64,000 bases of DNA from an uncultured Caldimonas sp. (GCF_946480305.1 NZ_CAMLJQ010000004.1:1-64000), one strand, 5' to 3'; shown: positions 1-9,192, counted from the first letter of the stretch. Notes: generated by a model from the sequence alone, not told the origin. A program made the numbers and translations.

Positions 1-51
1 TACCGCGAAGCTTTGAAGATCGCACCGGCCAACCTGCGCAAAAGCATCTGA
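1..51 (+). CDS. 3' end of an unidentified gene
   Basis: The first 51 bases read in frame 1 as sixteen codons (start YREALKIAP, end LRKSI) followed by a TGA stop. High G/C at third positions fits coding sequence running in from the left. Too little is visible to name a family. The REP-like repeat that follows within ten bases suggests that a transcription unit ends here. Confidence 0.5.
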   Translation, partial: YREALKIAPANLRKSI

Positions 52-56
52 ATGGT

Positions 57-127
57 CCACCCCCTACCGGCTGCGCCGGCCCCCTCAAGGGGGCGCCGCT
101 GGCGGACCGGCAAAGCCGGATCTGCGG
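57..127 (+). repeat. REP-like structured repeat, copy 1
   Basis: This copy is rich in C and G. It contains a CCCCCT-CAAG-GGGG style hairpin and ends in a GCGGACCGGC..AAGCCGGAT block. A second copy lies in inverted orientation at 51293-51360. The copies differ mainly at paired positions in the stem region (CCGGCTGCGCCGG against GCGCTGCGCGC), which looks like compensatory change and therefore a conserved structure. It sits just after a stop codon, as intergenic REP elements usually do. Confidence 0.6.
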
Positions 128-234
128 CGACTGCTGGGCCGGCACGGGCCGCACGCGGGTGGTTGAAGCGACTTTCGAGGATGCGGGCACTGCTGGCCTG
201 GGCGGTGCACTCGAACATCCAAAAGTGAGTTTGC

Positions 235-1470
235 ATGGCTGTCCAATTGTTTGAACTCTTCTTGCCCTGCGCGGGCGGTGTCGAGGAATTGCTCGCCGAC
301 GAGGCGATGCGCATCCTCGGCCCGGACACCAGCGGCACCATCGAGCGTGGCGGCATTGCGCTCAAGGGCGACGCGCGCGCCGTGATGACCCTCAACCTCG
401 AAAGCCGCCTCGCCCAGCGCGTGCTGGTGCGCGTCGCCCACGGGCGCTACAAGCTCGAAGACGACCTTTACACGCTGGCGCGCCAGGTGCCCTGGCAGGC
501 CTGGATCAGCCCGAAGCAGACCTTCAAGATCGACGTGACCGCGCAGCGCTCGCCATTGCGCAGCCTCAACTTCGCGGCACTGCGCATCAAGGACGCGCTG
601 TGCGACGTGATGCGCGAGGAAGCGGGCGATCGGCCCGACGTCGACACGCAGCGACCTCAGCTGCGCGTGATGCTGCACCTGACCGAAGACCACGCGACGC
701 TGTATGCCGACACCTCCGGCGAGCCGCTCTTCAAGCGCGGCTGGCGCGAAGACAAGGGCGATGCCCCGCTGAAGGAAACCCTGGCGGCCGCCATGCTGGC
801 CGCGGCCGGATGGCGAGGCACGCCCGAGCAGGGCGGTGCCCTGCTCGACCCCTGCTGCGGCTCGGGCACCATCGCCATCGAGGCGGCACAGATCGCCTGC
901 GGCATCGCACCCGGTCTGAAGCGGCATTTCGCCTTCGAGCGGCTGGCGCCGTTTGCCGGGCCTCAAGCCCGTGCCGAATGGGCGGCGTTGCAGCAGCAGG
1001 CGCGGGCTCGCGTGCATGCACCCGCGGTGCCGGTGTTTGCAAGCGACGTCGCCTTCCGCATGGTCGACTTCGCGCGGCGCAACGCGGAGCGTGCCGGCGT
1101 CGCGCACGCGATCGAATTGCATGGCGGCGATGTGCTGCAACGCCCTGCCCCCTCGCTGCCGGCCGGCCTGCAGGGCACGCTGATGATGAACCCGCCCTAC
1201 GGCGAACGCATCGAGGCGCGCGGCTGTGTCTCGCGCAGCAAGGACGAAACCGGCACCCCCGACGACTTCTTTCCCCGGCTGGCCTCGCACTGGAAACGCC
1301 ATTTCGGCGGTTGGACGGCCTGGGTGCTCAGCCCCGACATGAAGCTGCCGAGCCTCATGCGGCTGAAGGAAAGCCGGCGCGTGCCGATGTGGAACGGCCC
1401 GATCGAATGCCGCCTGTTCCGCTTCGACTTGGTGGCCGGCAGCATGCGGGCACCGCCGCCTGCCGCGTGA
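235..1470 (+). CDS. THUMP-domain 23S rRNA (guanine-N2) methyltransferase, RlmL-like
   Basis: A predicted SAM-dependent methyltransferase that forms N2-methylguanosine in 23S rRNA, like the RlmL half of E. coli RlmKL. It has an N-terminal ferredoxin-like/THUMP region (about residues 1-155) and a Rossmann methyltransferase domain with the SAM loop DPCCGSGT at 205-212 and the catalytic NPPY motif at 319-322, typical of base-N2 methylation. At 411 residues it lacks the C-terminal RlmK domain of the roughly 700-residue enterobacterial fusion, as in many betaproteobacteria. The ATG at 235 gives the natural N-terminus (MAVQLFELFLPCAGG). It appears monocistronic and is closed by a strong hairpin at 1483-1508. 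The family is clear; the exact target base is inferred. Confidence 0.9.
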   Translation: MAVQLFELFLPCAGGVEELLADEAMRILGPDTSGTIERGGIALKGDARAVMTLNLESRLAQRVLVRVAHGRYKLEDDLYTLARQVPWQAWISPKQTFKIDVTAQRSPLRSLNFAALRIKDALCDVMREEAGDRPDVDTQRPQLRVMLHLTEDHATLYADTSGEPLFKRGWREDKGDAPLKETLAAAMLAAAGWRGTPEQGGALLDPCCGSGTIAIEAAQIACGIAPGLKRHFAFERLAPFAGPQARAEWAALQQQARARVHAPAVPVFASDVAFRMVDFARRNAERAGVAHAIELHGGDVLQRPAPSLPAGLQGTLMMNPPYGERIEARGCVSRSKDETGTPDDFFPRLASHWKRHFGGWTAWVLSPDMKLPSLMRLKESRRVPMWNGPIECRLFRFDLVAGSMRAPPPAA

Positions 1471-1482
1471 GCACCAGAAACG

Positions 1483-1508
1483 ACAAGGGCTGCGATCGCA
1501 GCCCTTGT
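1483..1508. terminator. bidirectional terminator hairpin between rlmL-like gene and pilY1
   Basis: A perfect 11-bp stem (ACAAGGGCTGC with its complement) closes a GATC tetraloop. T-rich sequence follows on both strands (TCGTTTTA on plus, TCGTTTC on minus). It lies between two convergent stop codons (1470 and 1514) and so can end both transcripts. Confidence 0.85.
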
Positions 1509-1513
1509 TCGTT

Positions 1514-4500
1514 TTACTTGTCGATCTTCTGGTAGCGGTAGACCTTCTTGCGCACCGACTTGATGTTGACCGGCACCTTGCCGCCTTCCAGCGCGGAACC
1601 GCCGCCCGACTGGCGGCCGCCGATGATGACCGGATGCTTCTCGCCGTCGATCTCGACGATGCCGGCGAACGGCGACGGCGGCAGCCCGCCGCCGACGAAT
1701 TCCTCGGCCCGTGCGCTGTCGCCCTTGCGCAGCCCGCCGGTCAGGAAGTCGACCGCATAGCCACGGGCCGTGCCGAGGTTGCTGCAGCTGCTGTCGTCCT
1801 CGGCATCGGTGGACTGGAAGGTGCTGAAGTACACGACCCCGCCGACGGTCACGGGAGAGGTGATCACCTGCTCATAAGGGGTCGCGGTGGCGGTGAGATC
1901 GATGACCCAGCCGCGCACGGCGGCGGACTTCAGCGTCTCGCTGTAGTCGAGCGACGACGACAAGGTCGTCACGTTGAGCAGCTTGCAGCCGGTGCCCAGC
2001 GAGGTATCACCCGCAGCATCGCAATCGGCGCTGTCGTCGATCAGCGTCGGAGAGGCGATGCTCGTCACGCCGTCGACGGTCAGCTCGTAGGCACCTTCGG
2101 CGTAGTTGTCGCGCAGGGCATAGAAGCGGTTCTTCACTGACGCGGCGGTCGATCCGGGTAGCGGCTTCTCGCGATCGCCAGTGCCCACGAAGATGTTCGC
2201 CGTCCCCCCCAGCACCACGACGTCAGGTGCGTACTGGAACTTGCGCTTGTAGGTACTCGACTCGCCGCTCCAGTTGGCGACCTTCGCGATGCGGTGCGTG
2301 AAGTCATCCCACTTGTCCGGGTCATAGCCGGTGTACGGCGTGGTGGCCGACGGATTGCTGAGGTTCGTGCGCCAGACGTTGCCACGCGTGTCGACCGCAT
2401 ACAGCACGTCGGCGTAGCCGTCGCCGTTCACGTCGATGGGCACGACATCGGCAATCACCCGGCCCGCTTCCGTGCTCTTGGCCGTGAGGTCGATGTAGGC
2501 CGCCCGCTCGCCCACTTTCTCGCCACTTGCGTACACCACGAAAATGCCCTGGCCCTTGGTGGACGCGCCGCAGCTGTCGTCGTCCTCGCAGGTGTCGTAG
2601 CCGCCCCCGAATACCAGGTACAGCGGATTGGCGGTTTCGGTGGCACTGCGCAGCCGGATCGGCTTGGGCGCCGACCAGGTCTGGCCGATGCTCGTCGCGC
2701 CGGTCGTGCAGCCGGAGCTGTTCAGCGGATCGAGGTACGGGCAGCCGAACTTCCACTCGAAGGTCGGATACGTCCCTGACTCCCCGGCCACCGGCCGTGT
2801 GGTGGCGTCGAACGCATAGATCTGCCGCCCGCCGCGCCGCATCGACGGGTACAGGTAGACCTTGGTGATCGCGCCCGTGCTGTCGCGCTCCTGGTAGGCG
2901 CCCGTGGTGCCGTCGAAGAAGTAGTCCTTCGGCGTCGCGCTCTCGTCCGTCGTCGTCGCGTACTTGATTGCCGGAGCGTTTTCGCGCAGGCGCTCGAAGC
3001 GGGTCAGGAATTCCGGCGCCAGGAAGCTCCACAGTTCCTTGCCGGCGTTGCTGCCCGACTGGTTGGCGTCGATGGCGTGGAACAACCCGTCGCCGGCCCC
3101 ATAGAACAGGACCACGTCGTTGGTGTCGCCGGTGCCGTAGTTGATGGCCAGCGGTCGGGCGTGCACGACATCTCCGTGCACCGTGGGCCGCATCACACTG
3201 CCAGCCATGTCATAGGTCTCGTACACCCCCTCGACAGGCGGGCCGTCGCCGATGTTGCTGCCGCGGATCCACGACACCAGGTCGGCTGAAGGCACTGTCA
3301 CGCCCATGTCCTCCGCGAGTGCGGTCGCGTTGTCGTGGTCCAAGTCGACCAGGTCATCCGTGCACGCCAGGCTGGTACAGGTCTGGACGGCCCGCGTCGA
3401 CGGCGTCATTGCCCGCAGCTTCTGTCCCGCGCCGCCCTTCTCGACGATGTCGCCGTCCGGCGCATCGGACGTAGGCTCCGTCGACGAAGTGGTGCATGTG
3501 TTGAGGGGCGTCTGCGTTGTGGGTACCCCGCTCCAGTAGGTCCCCGAGTCCGTGGTCCAGAAACTCGTCGAGCAGATGTCGAGGAAGCCGGTGCCGGCGT
3601 TGTTCAGCGCGGCATCGCCGTTCTTGTCGGCCAGGAACACATCTCCACTGTCGTTGACGGCCAGCTGGTACTGCTTGACGTTGCCGTTCCAGCGCGGCTT
3701 TCCGTTGGCGTCCGGACGGAACATGCCGATGAAGACCTGGTTCAGGAAGGTGCCTTGCGTGTTGACGCTCACCGGCAGCGACGCAGAAGCGAACACGCTG
3801 TTCTTCGCAAGGATCTTGTTGAAGATGGATTCGAAGGCCTTGATGAGCGCGTACAGGTCACCGCCGACCTCGTAGTAGCCGCTGCCGCTACCTGCCCCGC
3901 CCACTTTGGCGATGCTGGTTAACAGCTCCGTCTGGTCGGCGTTTTCCTGGGCGTTGTACACGTTGACGGCGTAGGTCACCACGGTTTGCTGGCCGTCCGT
4001 CTCATGCACGTCGGTGTTGGCGAGAAACTGCGCCCACTCGTCGGCATAGCGCATCTTGTTGGCAGCCGTTGCCGTCACCTGCCCGGTGCCCGCGTAGCCC
4101 AGGTTCTTCAGCATCTTGTCGTACTTCGGCGCCGTGTTGTCCTCCACCTCGAGGTTGGGGAATCCGTTGCCGACGAGCACGAGGTAGTTGCTGCCGCAGG
4201 CGTCCGTGATCGGGCTCTGGTAGGTCGTCTTGCCCGCGGAGGTGAATGCGTCGCCGTCCTCGTGCGCGTACGCGGCCGTGTAACGATCCGGGCCGAAAGC
4301 CGAAATGCTCACCGGCGTGCCGGCGGATCCGCTCGGCGCATTGGCCGGGTTGGTGTAGCCGCCGAAGTACTTGAAGGCCTCGAACATCGCGCCGCCGTAG
4401 TTGGCGTTCGAGGCGGCCTTGTAGGCTGGTGCCGTGATCTGCTCGTCGATGTCGTCGAGGGCTTCCTTCAGGCTGGTGCAGTCGGAACCGACGGCCTTGC

Positions 4501-4960
4501 GGATCCAGCCGCCGACCCACGAGTTGTCGGCACCGCTGATCGAGCCCTTGTTGGCACTCATCAGCATGAGGCCGATGTTCACGGCCGGTTCGGCATCCGC
4601 GTCCTCGGAGCAGATCAGCTTGTCGATGACGAGCTTCAGCGCACGCAGCTCCACCTGGCCTTGCTTGAGCGACGTCTCGGCGCCAAACACCTCATCGACA
4701 TACCCGAGACACGTGGCGTCGCCACTGCACTTGGTTGAGACCGAGGCCTTGGACCACGCCTGGTTGTTCGCCGACCAGTTGGACGTGTTGTCGAGCAGGA
4801 ACAGCACGTTGGGCGCCGTACTCTCGCCGCTGCCCAGGGTGTAAAGGTCGATGTCCTCCGCTTTGGCGGGCGACGACGGCAGCACGGCGGCCGCCAGCAG
4901 CAGCGCGGCCAAAGCCAGCGGCAACCAGGCAGTGCGCGCGAGGCGGGCAGTTGCTTGCAT
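1514..4960 (-). CDS. pilY1: PilY1-like type IV pilus tip adhesin/biogenesis protein
   Basis: A large exported protein (1148 residues) of the PilY1/PilC family, which works with minor pilins to prime type IV pilus assembly and acts as a calcium-dependent tip adhesin. The start is the ATG at 4960, preceded by GGAGAC; it begins with a signal peptide ending SPAKA-ED. A von Willebrand A-like region begins near residue 51 (NVLFLLDNTSNW); its MIDAS motif is degenerate, DNTSN in place of DxSxS. The C-terminal half is the PilY1 beta-propeller and carries an EF-hand-like calcium loop (DVNGDGYAD, about 842-850). It is the last gene of the minor-pilin operon, 29 bases after pilX, and is followed by a terminator. 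Confidence 0.93.
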   Translation of the reverse strand: MQATARLARTAWLPLALAALLLAAAVLPSSPAKAEDIDLYTLGSGESTAPNVLFLLDNTSNWSANNQAWSKASVSTKCSGDATCLGYVDEVFGAETSLKQGQVELRALKLVIDKLICSEDADAEPAVNIGLMLMSANKGSISGADNSWVGGWIRKAVGSDCTSLKEALDDIDEQITAPAYKAASNANYGGAMFEAFKYFGGYTNPANAPSGSAGTPVSISAFGPDRYTAAYAHEDGDAFTSAGKTTYQSPITDACGSNYLVLVGNGFPNLEVEDNTAPKYDKMLKNLGYAGTGQVTATAANKMRYADEWAQFLANTDVHETDGQQTVVTYAVNVYNAQENADQTELLTSIAKVGGAGSGSGYYEVGGDLYALIKAFESIFNKILAKNSVFASASLPVSVNTQGTFLNQVFIGMFRPDANGKPRWNGNVKQYQLAVNDSGDVFLADKNGDAALNNAGTGFLDICSTSFWTTDSGTYWSGVPTTQTPLNTCTTSSTEPTSDAPDGDIVEKGGAGQKLRAMTPSTRAVQTCTSLACTDDLVDLDHDNATALAEDMGVTVPSADLVSWIRGSNIGDGPPVEGVYETYDMAGSVMRPTVHGDVVHARPLAINYGTGDTNDVVLFYGAGDGLFHAIDANQSGSNAGKELWSFLAPEFLTRFERLRENAPAIKYATTTDESATPKDYFFDGTTGAYQERDSTGAITKVYLYPSMRRGGRQIYAFDATTRPVAGESGTYPTFEWKFGCPYLDPLNSSGCTTGATSIGQTWSAPKPIRLRSATETANPLYLVFGGGYDTCEDDDSCGASTKGQGIFVVYASGEKVGERAAYIDLTAKSTEAGRVIADVVPIDVNGDGYADVLYAVDTRGNVWRTNLSNPSATTPYTGYDPDKWDDFTHRIAKVANWSGESSTYKRKFQYAPDVVVLGGTANIFVGTGDREKPLPGSTAASVKNRFYALRDNYAEGAYELTVDGVTSIASPTLIDDSADCDAAGDTSLGTGCKLLNVTTLSSSLDYSETLKSAAVRGWVIDLTATATPYEQVITSPVTVGGVVYFSTFQSTDAEDDSSCSNLGTARGYAVDFLTGGLRKGDSARAEEFVGGGLPPSPFAGIVEIDGEKHPVIIGGRQSGGGSALEGGKVPVNIKSVRKKVYRYQKIDK

Positions 4961-4989
4961 GGGGGTCTCCTTCGTGCGCAGGGCGCCTC

Positions 4990-5613
4990 TCACTCGCATT
5001 TGTTCTCGGCCTCGGTGATTTCCATGCGCATTTCGATGCCCTGGTTCACGGTGACCGAGGCGCCGGTCTGCGCGTCTTCGACGCTGGCGGACACGTCCCA
5101 CAAGGTGGTCACGCACAGCGAGTTGTCTTCGATGCTGCCGGACACGGCGGCGTTGACGATCGTCACGCCGGTGGACGGCACGCCGGTGATGCAACCAGCG
5201 TCGTCTTCGTCGACGGTGTAGACGTACTCCGTGCCGCTCTCTTCGCGCTTGACCAGCTCGCTCTTCTTGATGAACCGGTAGCGCGAGCACTCGGGGTCGC
5301 TGTACTGCACGACCATCGAGACGCCTTCGTCTCCATCGCCGGCAACGTTCACGGTGACCGGGTTGGCGGACAGGTCGATCTCGGTGAAGTCCTCGTTGTT
5401 GATGACGAGATCCAGCGCGTAGTTGGCCGCATTCACGGCCTCGGCCTTGAACTGCTCGTTGCCCACCACCTGCACGTGCGTGGTCGACATGCGGATCGCC
5501 GCCACGGCGATCAACGTGACCAGCAGCAGCATGATCAGCCCGACGATCAGCACGGCGCCCTGCTGGTGGCGCCTTCCCGGCGCCCTTCGGTGCAGTTGTT
5601 GGATCCTGTGCAT
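4990..5613 (-). CDS. pilX: minor pilin PilX
   Basis: A 207-residue type IV minor pilin. The start is the ATG at 5613, four bases after the pilW stop. The N-terminus is basic, then a prepilin-like cleavage site (QQG|AVLIVGLIMLLL, G18) and a single hydrophobic helix. The usual glutamate at mature position 5 is absent (valine instead), as in PilX/GspK-type tip pilins, which fits a role capping the pilus rather than polymerising in the shaft. Two cysteines occur near the C-terminal end (about residues 150 and 205). It is encoded between pilW and pilY1, the standard PilX position. Confidence 0.88.
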   Translation of the reverse strand: MHRIQQLHRRAPGRRHQQGAVLIVGLIMLLLVTLIAVAAIRMSTTHVQVVGNEQFKAEAVNAANYALDLVINNEDFTEIDLSANPVTVNVAGDGDEGVSMVVQYSDPECSRYRFIKKSELVKREESGTEYVYTVDEDDAGCITGVPSTGVTIVNAAVSGSIEDNSLCVTTLWDVSASVEDAQTGASVTVNQGIEMRMEITEAENKCE

Positions 5614-5617
5614 GGCG

Positions 5618-6601
5618 CTACTCCCGGATTCCCTGGGGCGTGATGAAGGTGACGAAACTCGAGAAGACGTGGCGCTTGTAGCGATCCGTCGAAGCGGGCG
5701 ACACCGAGACGTCGCCCATCGCGAAGCTCTTGGCCTCGGCACGCGATCCCTCTTCCTCCGAGCGGGCGAGCACCCACAGGCGCACGCCGATCACGTCGGA
5801 CCAGGCCGTGGGGTCGGAGTCGTAGGTGTCGGGCGCGGCGTTGCCGTCGGTGTCGAGCGCGTACTCGAACTGCAGGTTCTCGACCCCGCTGGTGATCAGC
5901 ACCGGGTCGCCCACCGCGGTGGTGCCGACATCGACGTAATACAGCCCGTCGTCGGTGCCGACGTAGAAGATGCGCCGGATGAAGCGGCGCACCGGCGCGG
6001 TCTTGCTGACCACGCATTCCTTGGTGCGCAGCACGAAGGGCGAGTCCTCGTCGCTCGTCGTCGCGACCTCGGCGACGAAGGGCGTGGTCGAGTATTCGTC
6101 GCCGCAGCCCGAGACCTGCAGGTAGGGCACGCCTTCGGTGAGGGCATCGCACCCGGTGTCGCCGGCGGCGCAGGTGGCGGCACGTTGGATGAACACCGCG
6201 TCGGTGCCGTCCTTGCGTGCGGTGCCTAGGCACGAGAACAGCGTGCTTGCGTCGTCCTGGTTGCTGCCGCGCACGTGGAGCGCCAGCGAGTCGCGCCATT
6301 TGGTGATGTCGGTCGTGCACGGTTCATCGGTGGTGCCGCTGACACTGACCAGCGGCCCGTAGAAACCGGCATGCGCCAGCTCGTCGCGCAGGTACTCGAG
6401 CGCGTAGCGGCCCGACTCCTGCAATTCGGCAGAGCGGTCGAGCTCGCGGCGGGCACCGCTGGTGTTGACGAACAGGGTGACCAGCGCAGCCAGCAGCACG
6501 AGGCCCAATGCGAGGGCCACCATCAGCTCGACGAGCGTCAGACCGCGGGAACGGCGACGGATCGTGGTGCGGCGCACCGAGGCGGGAGTGGCGTGGAGCA
6601 T
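5618..6601 (-). CDS. pilW: minor pilin PilW
   Basis: A 327-residue minor pilin with a class III prepilin signal (basic leader, cleavage after G20 in SRG|LTLVELMVALALG, Glu5 of the mature protein at residue 25) and the PilW-type sequence after the helix (SAELQESGRYALEYLRDELAHAGFYG). It is far larger than the shaft pilin, as usual for PilW. The ATG at 6601 lies one base beyond the pilV stop. Predicted to form part of the minor-pilin/PilY1 priming complex in the inner membrane and at the pilus tip. Confidence 0.92.
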   Translation of the reverse strand: MLHATPASVRRTTIRRRSRGLTLVELMVALALGLVLLAALVTLFVNTSGARRELDRSAELQESGRYALEYLRDELAHAGFYGPLVSVSGTTDEPCTTDITKWRDSLALHVRGSNQDDASTLFSCLGTARKDGTDAVFIQRAATCAAGDTGCDALTEGVPYLQVSGCGDEYSTTPFVAEVATTSDEDSPFVLRTKECVVSKTAPVRRFIRRIFYVGTDDGLYYVDVGTTAVGDPVLITSGVENLQFEYALDTDGNAAPDTYDSDPTAWSDVIGVRLWVLARSEEEGSRAEAKSFAMGDVSVSPASTDRYKRHVFSSFVTFITPQGIRE

Positions 6602-6602
6602 C

Positions 6603-7190
6603 TCATCCCTCCAGCTTGGGCACCAGCACGCGCGAGCTGACCGCCCGGCGCAGGCCGGTACCGTAGTTCACGTCGCCGGCACACGTGTCGCCAGGCGTGC
6701 CGTCGGGCGGGTCGGCCGTGGCGGACATGCCCTGCCACACCACCACGACGAAGAACTCGGCCACCGCATCTTCGGCCGGCAGCGCCTGCGCCAGCACGCA
6801 GCCCCGGGCGCCGATCATCGCGCCGGTATTCGCGCCGGCGGCGGTTTCCGCCGCACCGAGCAGCGAGTCACTCCACTGGCAGACCTCGCGCAGCGCACCG
6901 GTGGCGCCTTCGCAGTCGACCTCGGAGCCGGTGCCGAACACGGCCGGATCGGCGGCATCGGCGTAGCCCTCTCGGAACGTGGTGTCGAACTGCGCGCGGT
7001 TGGTGCGGATGCGCGACTCCATGTCCTTCAGCAAGGCCAGCGCCTGTGCGCGCTGGTAGGCCTCGATCTCGACCACCGTGGCCCGGCTTTGCAGGCCGAA
7101 CATGCCGAGCAGCCCGATCAACAGCACGAGGATGGTGACCAGCACCTCGATGAGCGAGAAGCCCAGCTGGCGGCGAGCGGCGGCGTTCAT
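6603..7190 (-). CDS. pilV: minor pilin PilV
   Basis: A 195-residue type IV minor pilin. The leader is short (MNAAARRQLG), the cleavage site is G10|FSLIEVLV with Glu at mature position 5, and the hydrophobic helix is followed by the PilV-type stretch with ALALLKDMESRIRTNRAQF. The ATG overlaps the fimT stop (ATGA), showing translational coupling. It acts with PilW, PilX and PilY1 in initiation of pilus assembly. Confidence 0.92.
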   Translation of the reverse strand: MNAAARRQLGFSLIEVLVTILVLLIGLLGMFGLQSRATVVEIEAYQRAQALALLKDMESRIRTNRAQFDTTFREGYADAADPAVFGTGSEVDCEGATGALREVCQWSDSLLGAAETAAGANTGAMIGARGCVLAQALPAEDAVAEFFVVVVWQGMSATADPPDGTPGDTCAGDVNYGTGLRRAVSSRVLVPKLEG

Positions 7191-7666
7191 GTGCAGGCCC
7201 CCCTCAGCATCTTCGGCCGGGCTGCGGCATCGAACTTGATGCAGCGGCTGCCGCTGCCGTCGGTGCCGGACACCGTGAGCTTGACGGCCGCAACCCCGTT
7301 GACCAGCCGCCCCTGCGAGTTGTATTCGAACTCCACGCTCTCGGCGTCACCGCTGATGGACACCTGCAACCCGGAGAAGCCGTCCTGTTGCAGCAGCACC
7401 GTATCGGGATCGTCGACCAGGACGATGGTCCAGCCGTCTTCGATCGATGCGAGCGTGAAGCCGACCGAGCGGTTGCGCTTGATGGCTTCGCTGCGGGCCA
7501 GCCAGAGACTGTCCTGCAGGGCCGAGGCGGCAGAACGCGCGCGGGTCGACGCGATCAGGTCGGTGAAGGCCGGCGCGGCCACGAGTGCCAGGATGGTTGC
7601 CACGGTCACCACCGCCATCAGCTCGATGAGCGTGAAGCCGGATTGGGTGCAGGGACGGCGGGTCAT
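7187..7666 (-). CDS. fimT: FimT/GspH-family pseudopilin
   Basis: A 159-residue prepilin-like protein of the GspH/FimT family. It has the leader MTRRPCTQSG, cleavage before FTLIELMAVV, and the typical sequence ASALQDSLWLARSEAIKRN just after the membrane helix. I chose the ATG at 7666 because GGAGG lies just upstream; a GTG at 7684 overlapping the preceding stop would add six residues. FimT proteins belong to the type IV pilus minor-pilin set, and in naturally competent gammaproteobacteria some bind DNA, so a DNA-uptake role is possible but only inferred. Confidence 0.88.
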   Translation of the reverse strand: MTRRPCTQSGFTLIELMAVVTVATILALVAAPAFTDLIASTRARSAASALQDSLWLARSEAIKRNRSVGFTLASIEDGWTIVLVDDPDTVLLQQDGFSGLQVSISGDAESVEFEYNSQGRLVNGVAAVKLTVSGTDGSGSRCIKFDAAARPKMLRGACT

Positions 7667-7680
7667 CGCGGCGCCTCCGT

Positions 7681-8058
7681 TCACCAGCAGCGGTCGGTGG
7701 TCGGCGTCTTGGCGCCGGTACTGCTGACGCCCAGGGTGCCGCAGCTGTCGTCGCTCTGGCTGCCCTCGGGCGCGGCGGAAACGGACCCGTCCTCGTCGAC
7801 ATCGAATTCGTAATTGCGCTCCACGTCGGCCGGAACGAGCACGCCGAGTGCGGCCCAGTCGGCGGCATAGCTGCGCGTGTCCAGCAGGAGCTGCTTCTGC
7901 TTGGCAGCGCCGTCAAGCAGCACGGCCTGCGCCGCCGCCCGGTTCGAGCGAAGCACGTGCTCCTTGTAGGAGGGGTAGGCCACGGCAGCGAGGATCGCGA
8001 CGATCGCCACAGCGATCATCAACTCGATCAACGTGAAGCCTTTGGAGGGTCTGGGCAT
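7681..8058 (-). CDS. pilE: PilE-like type IV pilin
   Basis: A 125-residue small pilin that heads the minor-pilin operon. The prepilin peptidase site is [27 protein letters not shown], with Glu5 of the mature protein and a leader of only seven residues. The last residues (..TTDRCW) and an upstream cysteine (DDSCGTLG) could form the C-terminal disulfide loop of type IV pilins. The ATG at 8058 was chosen because it gives this short basic leader; upstream in-frame codons would add non-pilin sequence. It could be a minor pilin of the PilE class rather than the major subunit, since it lies with fimT/pilVWXY1. Confidence 0.88.
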   Translation of the reverse strand: MPRPSKGFTLIELMIAVAIVAILAAVAYPSYKEHVLRSNRAAAQAVLLDGAAKQKQLLLDTRSYAADWAALGVLVPADVERNYEFDVDEDGSVSAAPEGSQSDDSCGTLGVSSTGAKTPTTDRCW

Positions 8059-8348
8059 GGTGCGCTCGGTATGTGCGACAAACTGCAGAAGCATCGTGGG
8101 CCATTTTCCCATTGGCGCCGCACTGATTCCGAGGAACGGTGCAGTTCCAGGGACCGGCGGCATCACAACTTCAGCAAATAGAGAACCAGTTCACGCTTTG
8201 TCGACGGGCCACCCCACGACCAAGGGGATGCGCATTTGAAAAAGGCGAGATCCCGGTTCCATGCGGCTATGAAAGAGGAAACGGCCGTTCTCCGCACGGA
8301 CTTGCGCCGGCGCGGCGTGCAGGATTGCCGATATGGCGTGCCGGCCGA

Positions 8349-9098
8349 TCAACGGCGCAGATAGGCGCGGACGATGGCCGCGCTGTAGCGGCTGGCGATG
8401 TCGCGGATGAAGGCGTTGAAATCGAGATGCGCCGTGTCGTCGGCGCGGTCGGAAATGGTGCGCAGCACGGCGCACGGCACGCCCATGTCGTGGCAGACCT
8501 GCGCCACGGCGGCCCCTTCCATTTCCACCGCCAGCGCACTGGGCAGCGCCGATCGCAGCGCCGCGCTTTCGCCGGCCGTGCTGACGAACCGGTCGCCGCT
8601 GATGACCAGTCCGGCATGAAGCGCAGGCCGCGCGATGCCGAATGCCGACAGGGTGTCCGCGCCCAGGTGCAGCGCGGCCTGATCCAGAACCTGCGCGGCC
8701 GCGTTGCGCAACCTCGCGTTCATGGTCGCGTCGGTCTCGAAGCGCGCGCGCCCGTAGAGCGGCACTTCCCAACGCGGGAAGATCGGCGACGCATCGAGGT
8801 CATGCTGCAGCAGCGTGTCGGCCACCACCACGTCACCGACCTGCACGCCGTCACCCAGCCCGCCCGCCACGCCGGTGAACAGCAACTCGCCGACACGGAA
8901 CCGCTCCGCCAGCAAGGTCGCCGTGGTGGCGGCGGCCACCTTGCCGATGCGCGACAGCACGGCCACCACCTCCTGCCCGTCGAGATGGCCCACCCAGAAC
9001 TCGCGGCCGGCGACCGTTTCCTTGTGCTCGTCCGGCATCAGCGCCAGCAGCGCGGCCAGCTCCTCGTGCATCGCCGCCATGATCGCGATACGGGTCAT
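8349..9098 (-). CDS. mtnN: 5'-methylthioadenosine/S-adenosylhomocysteine nucleosidase
   Basis: A 249-residue cytosolic purine nucleosidase (MTAN/Pfs) that removes adenine from methylthioadenosine, S-adenosylhomocysteine and 5'-deoxyadenosine. It starts MTRIAIMAAMHEEL, as this family does; the glycine-rich phosphorylase fold is seen in LLFTGVAGGLGDGVQVGDVV; GDRFV and AVEMEGAAVAQVC carry the substrate-binding methionine and glutamates; and RTISDRAD holds the catalytic aspartate. Length matches the family (about 230-250). It appears to be a single gene, separated from upstream fadD by a hairpin with a T-run. Confidence 0.93.
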   Translation of the reverse strand: MTRIAIMAAMHEELAALLALMPDEHKETVAGREFWVGHLDGQEVVAVLSRIGKVAAATTATLLAERFRVGELLFTGVAGGLGDGVQVGDVVVADTLLQHDLDASPIFPRWEVPLYGRARFETDATMNARLRNAAAQVLDQAALHLGADTLSAFGIARPALHAGLVISGDRFVSTAGESAALRSALPSALAVEMEGAAVAQVCHDMGVPCAVLRTISDRADDTAHLDFNAFIRDIASRYSAAIVRAYLRR

Positions 9099-9113
9099 CT
9101 CGGGTGTGCTCCA

Positions 9114-9151
9114 CGAAAAGAAAAACGGACCGATGTTGCCATCAGGCCCGT
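9114..9151 (-). terminator. fadD terminator
   Basis: Read on the minus strand, ACGGGCC pairs with GGTCCGT (one G-T pair) around a 13-base loop, followed by TTTTCTTTT. It lies 42 bases after the fadD stop and before the mtnN start, so it is a textbook intrinsic terminator for fadD. Confidence 0.8.
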
Positions 9152-9192
9152 TCCCGCGATCGGGGGCTGCGCGAGCGAGTTGGTGCAGGCGC

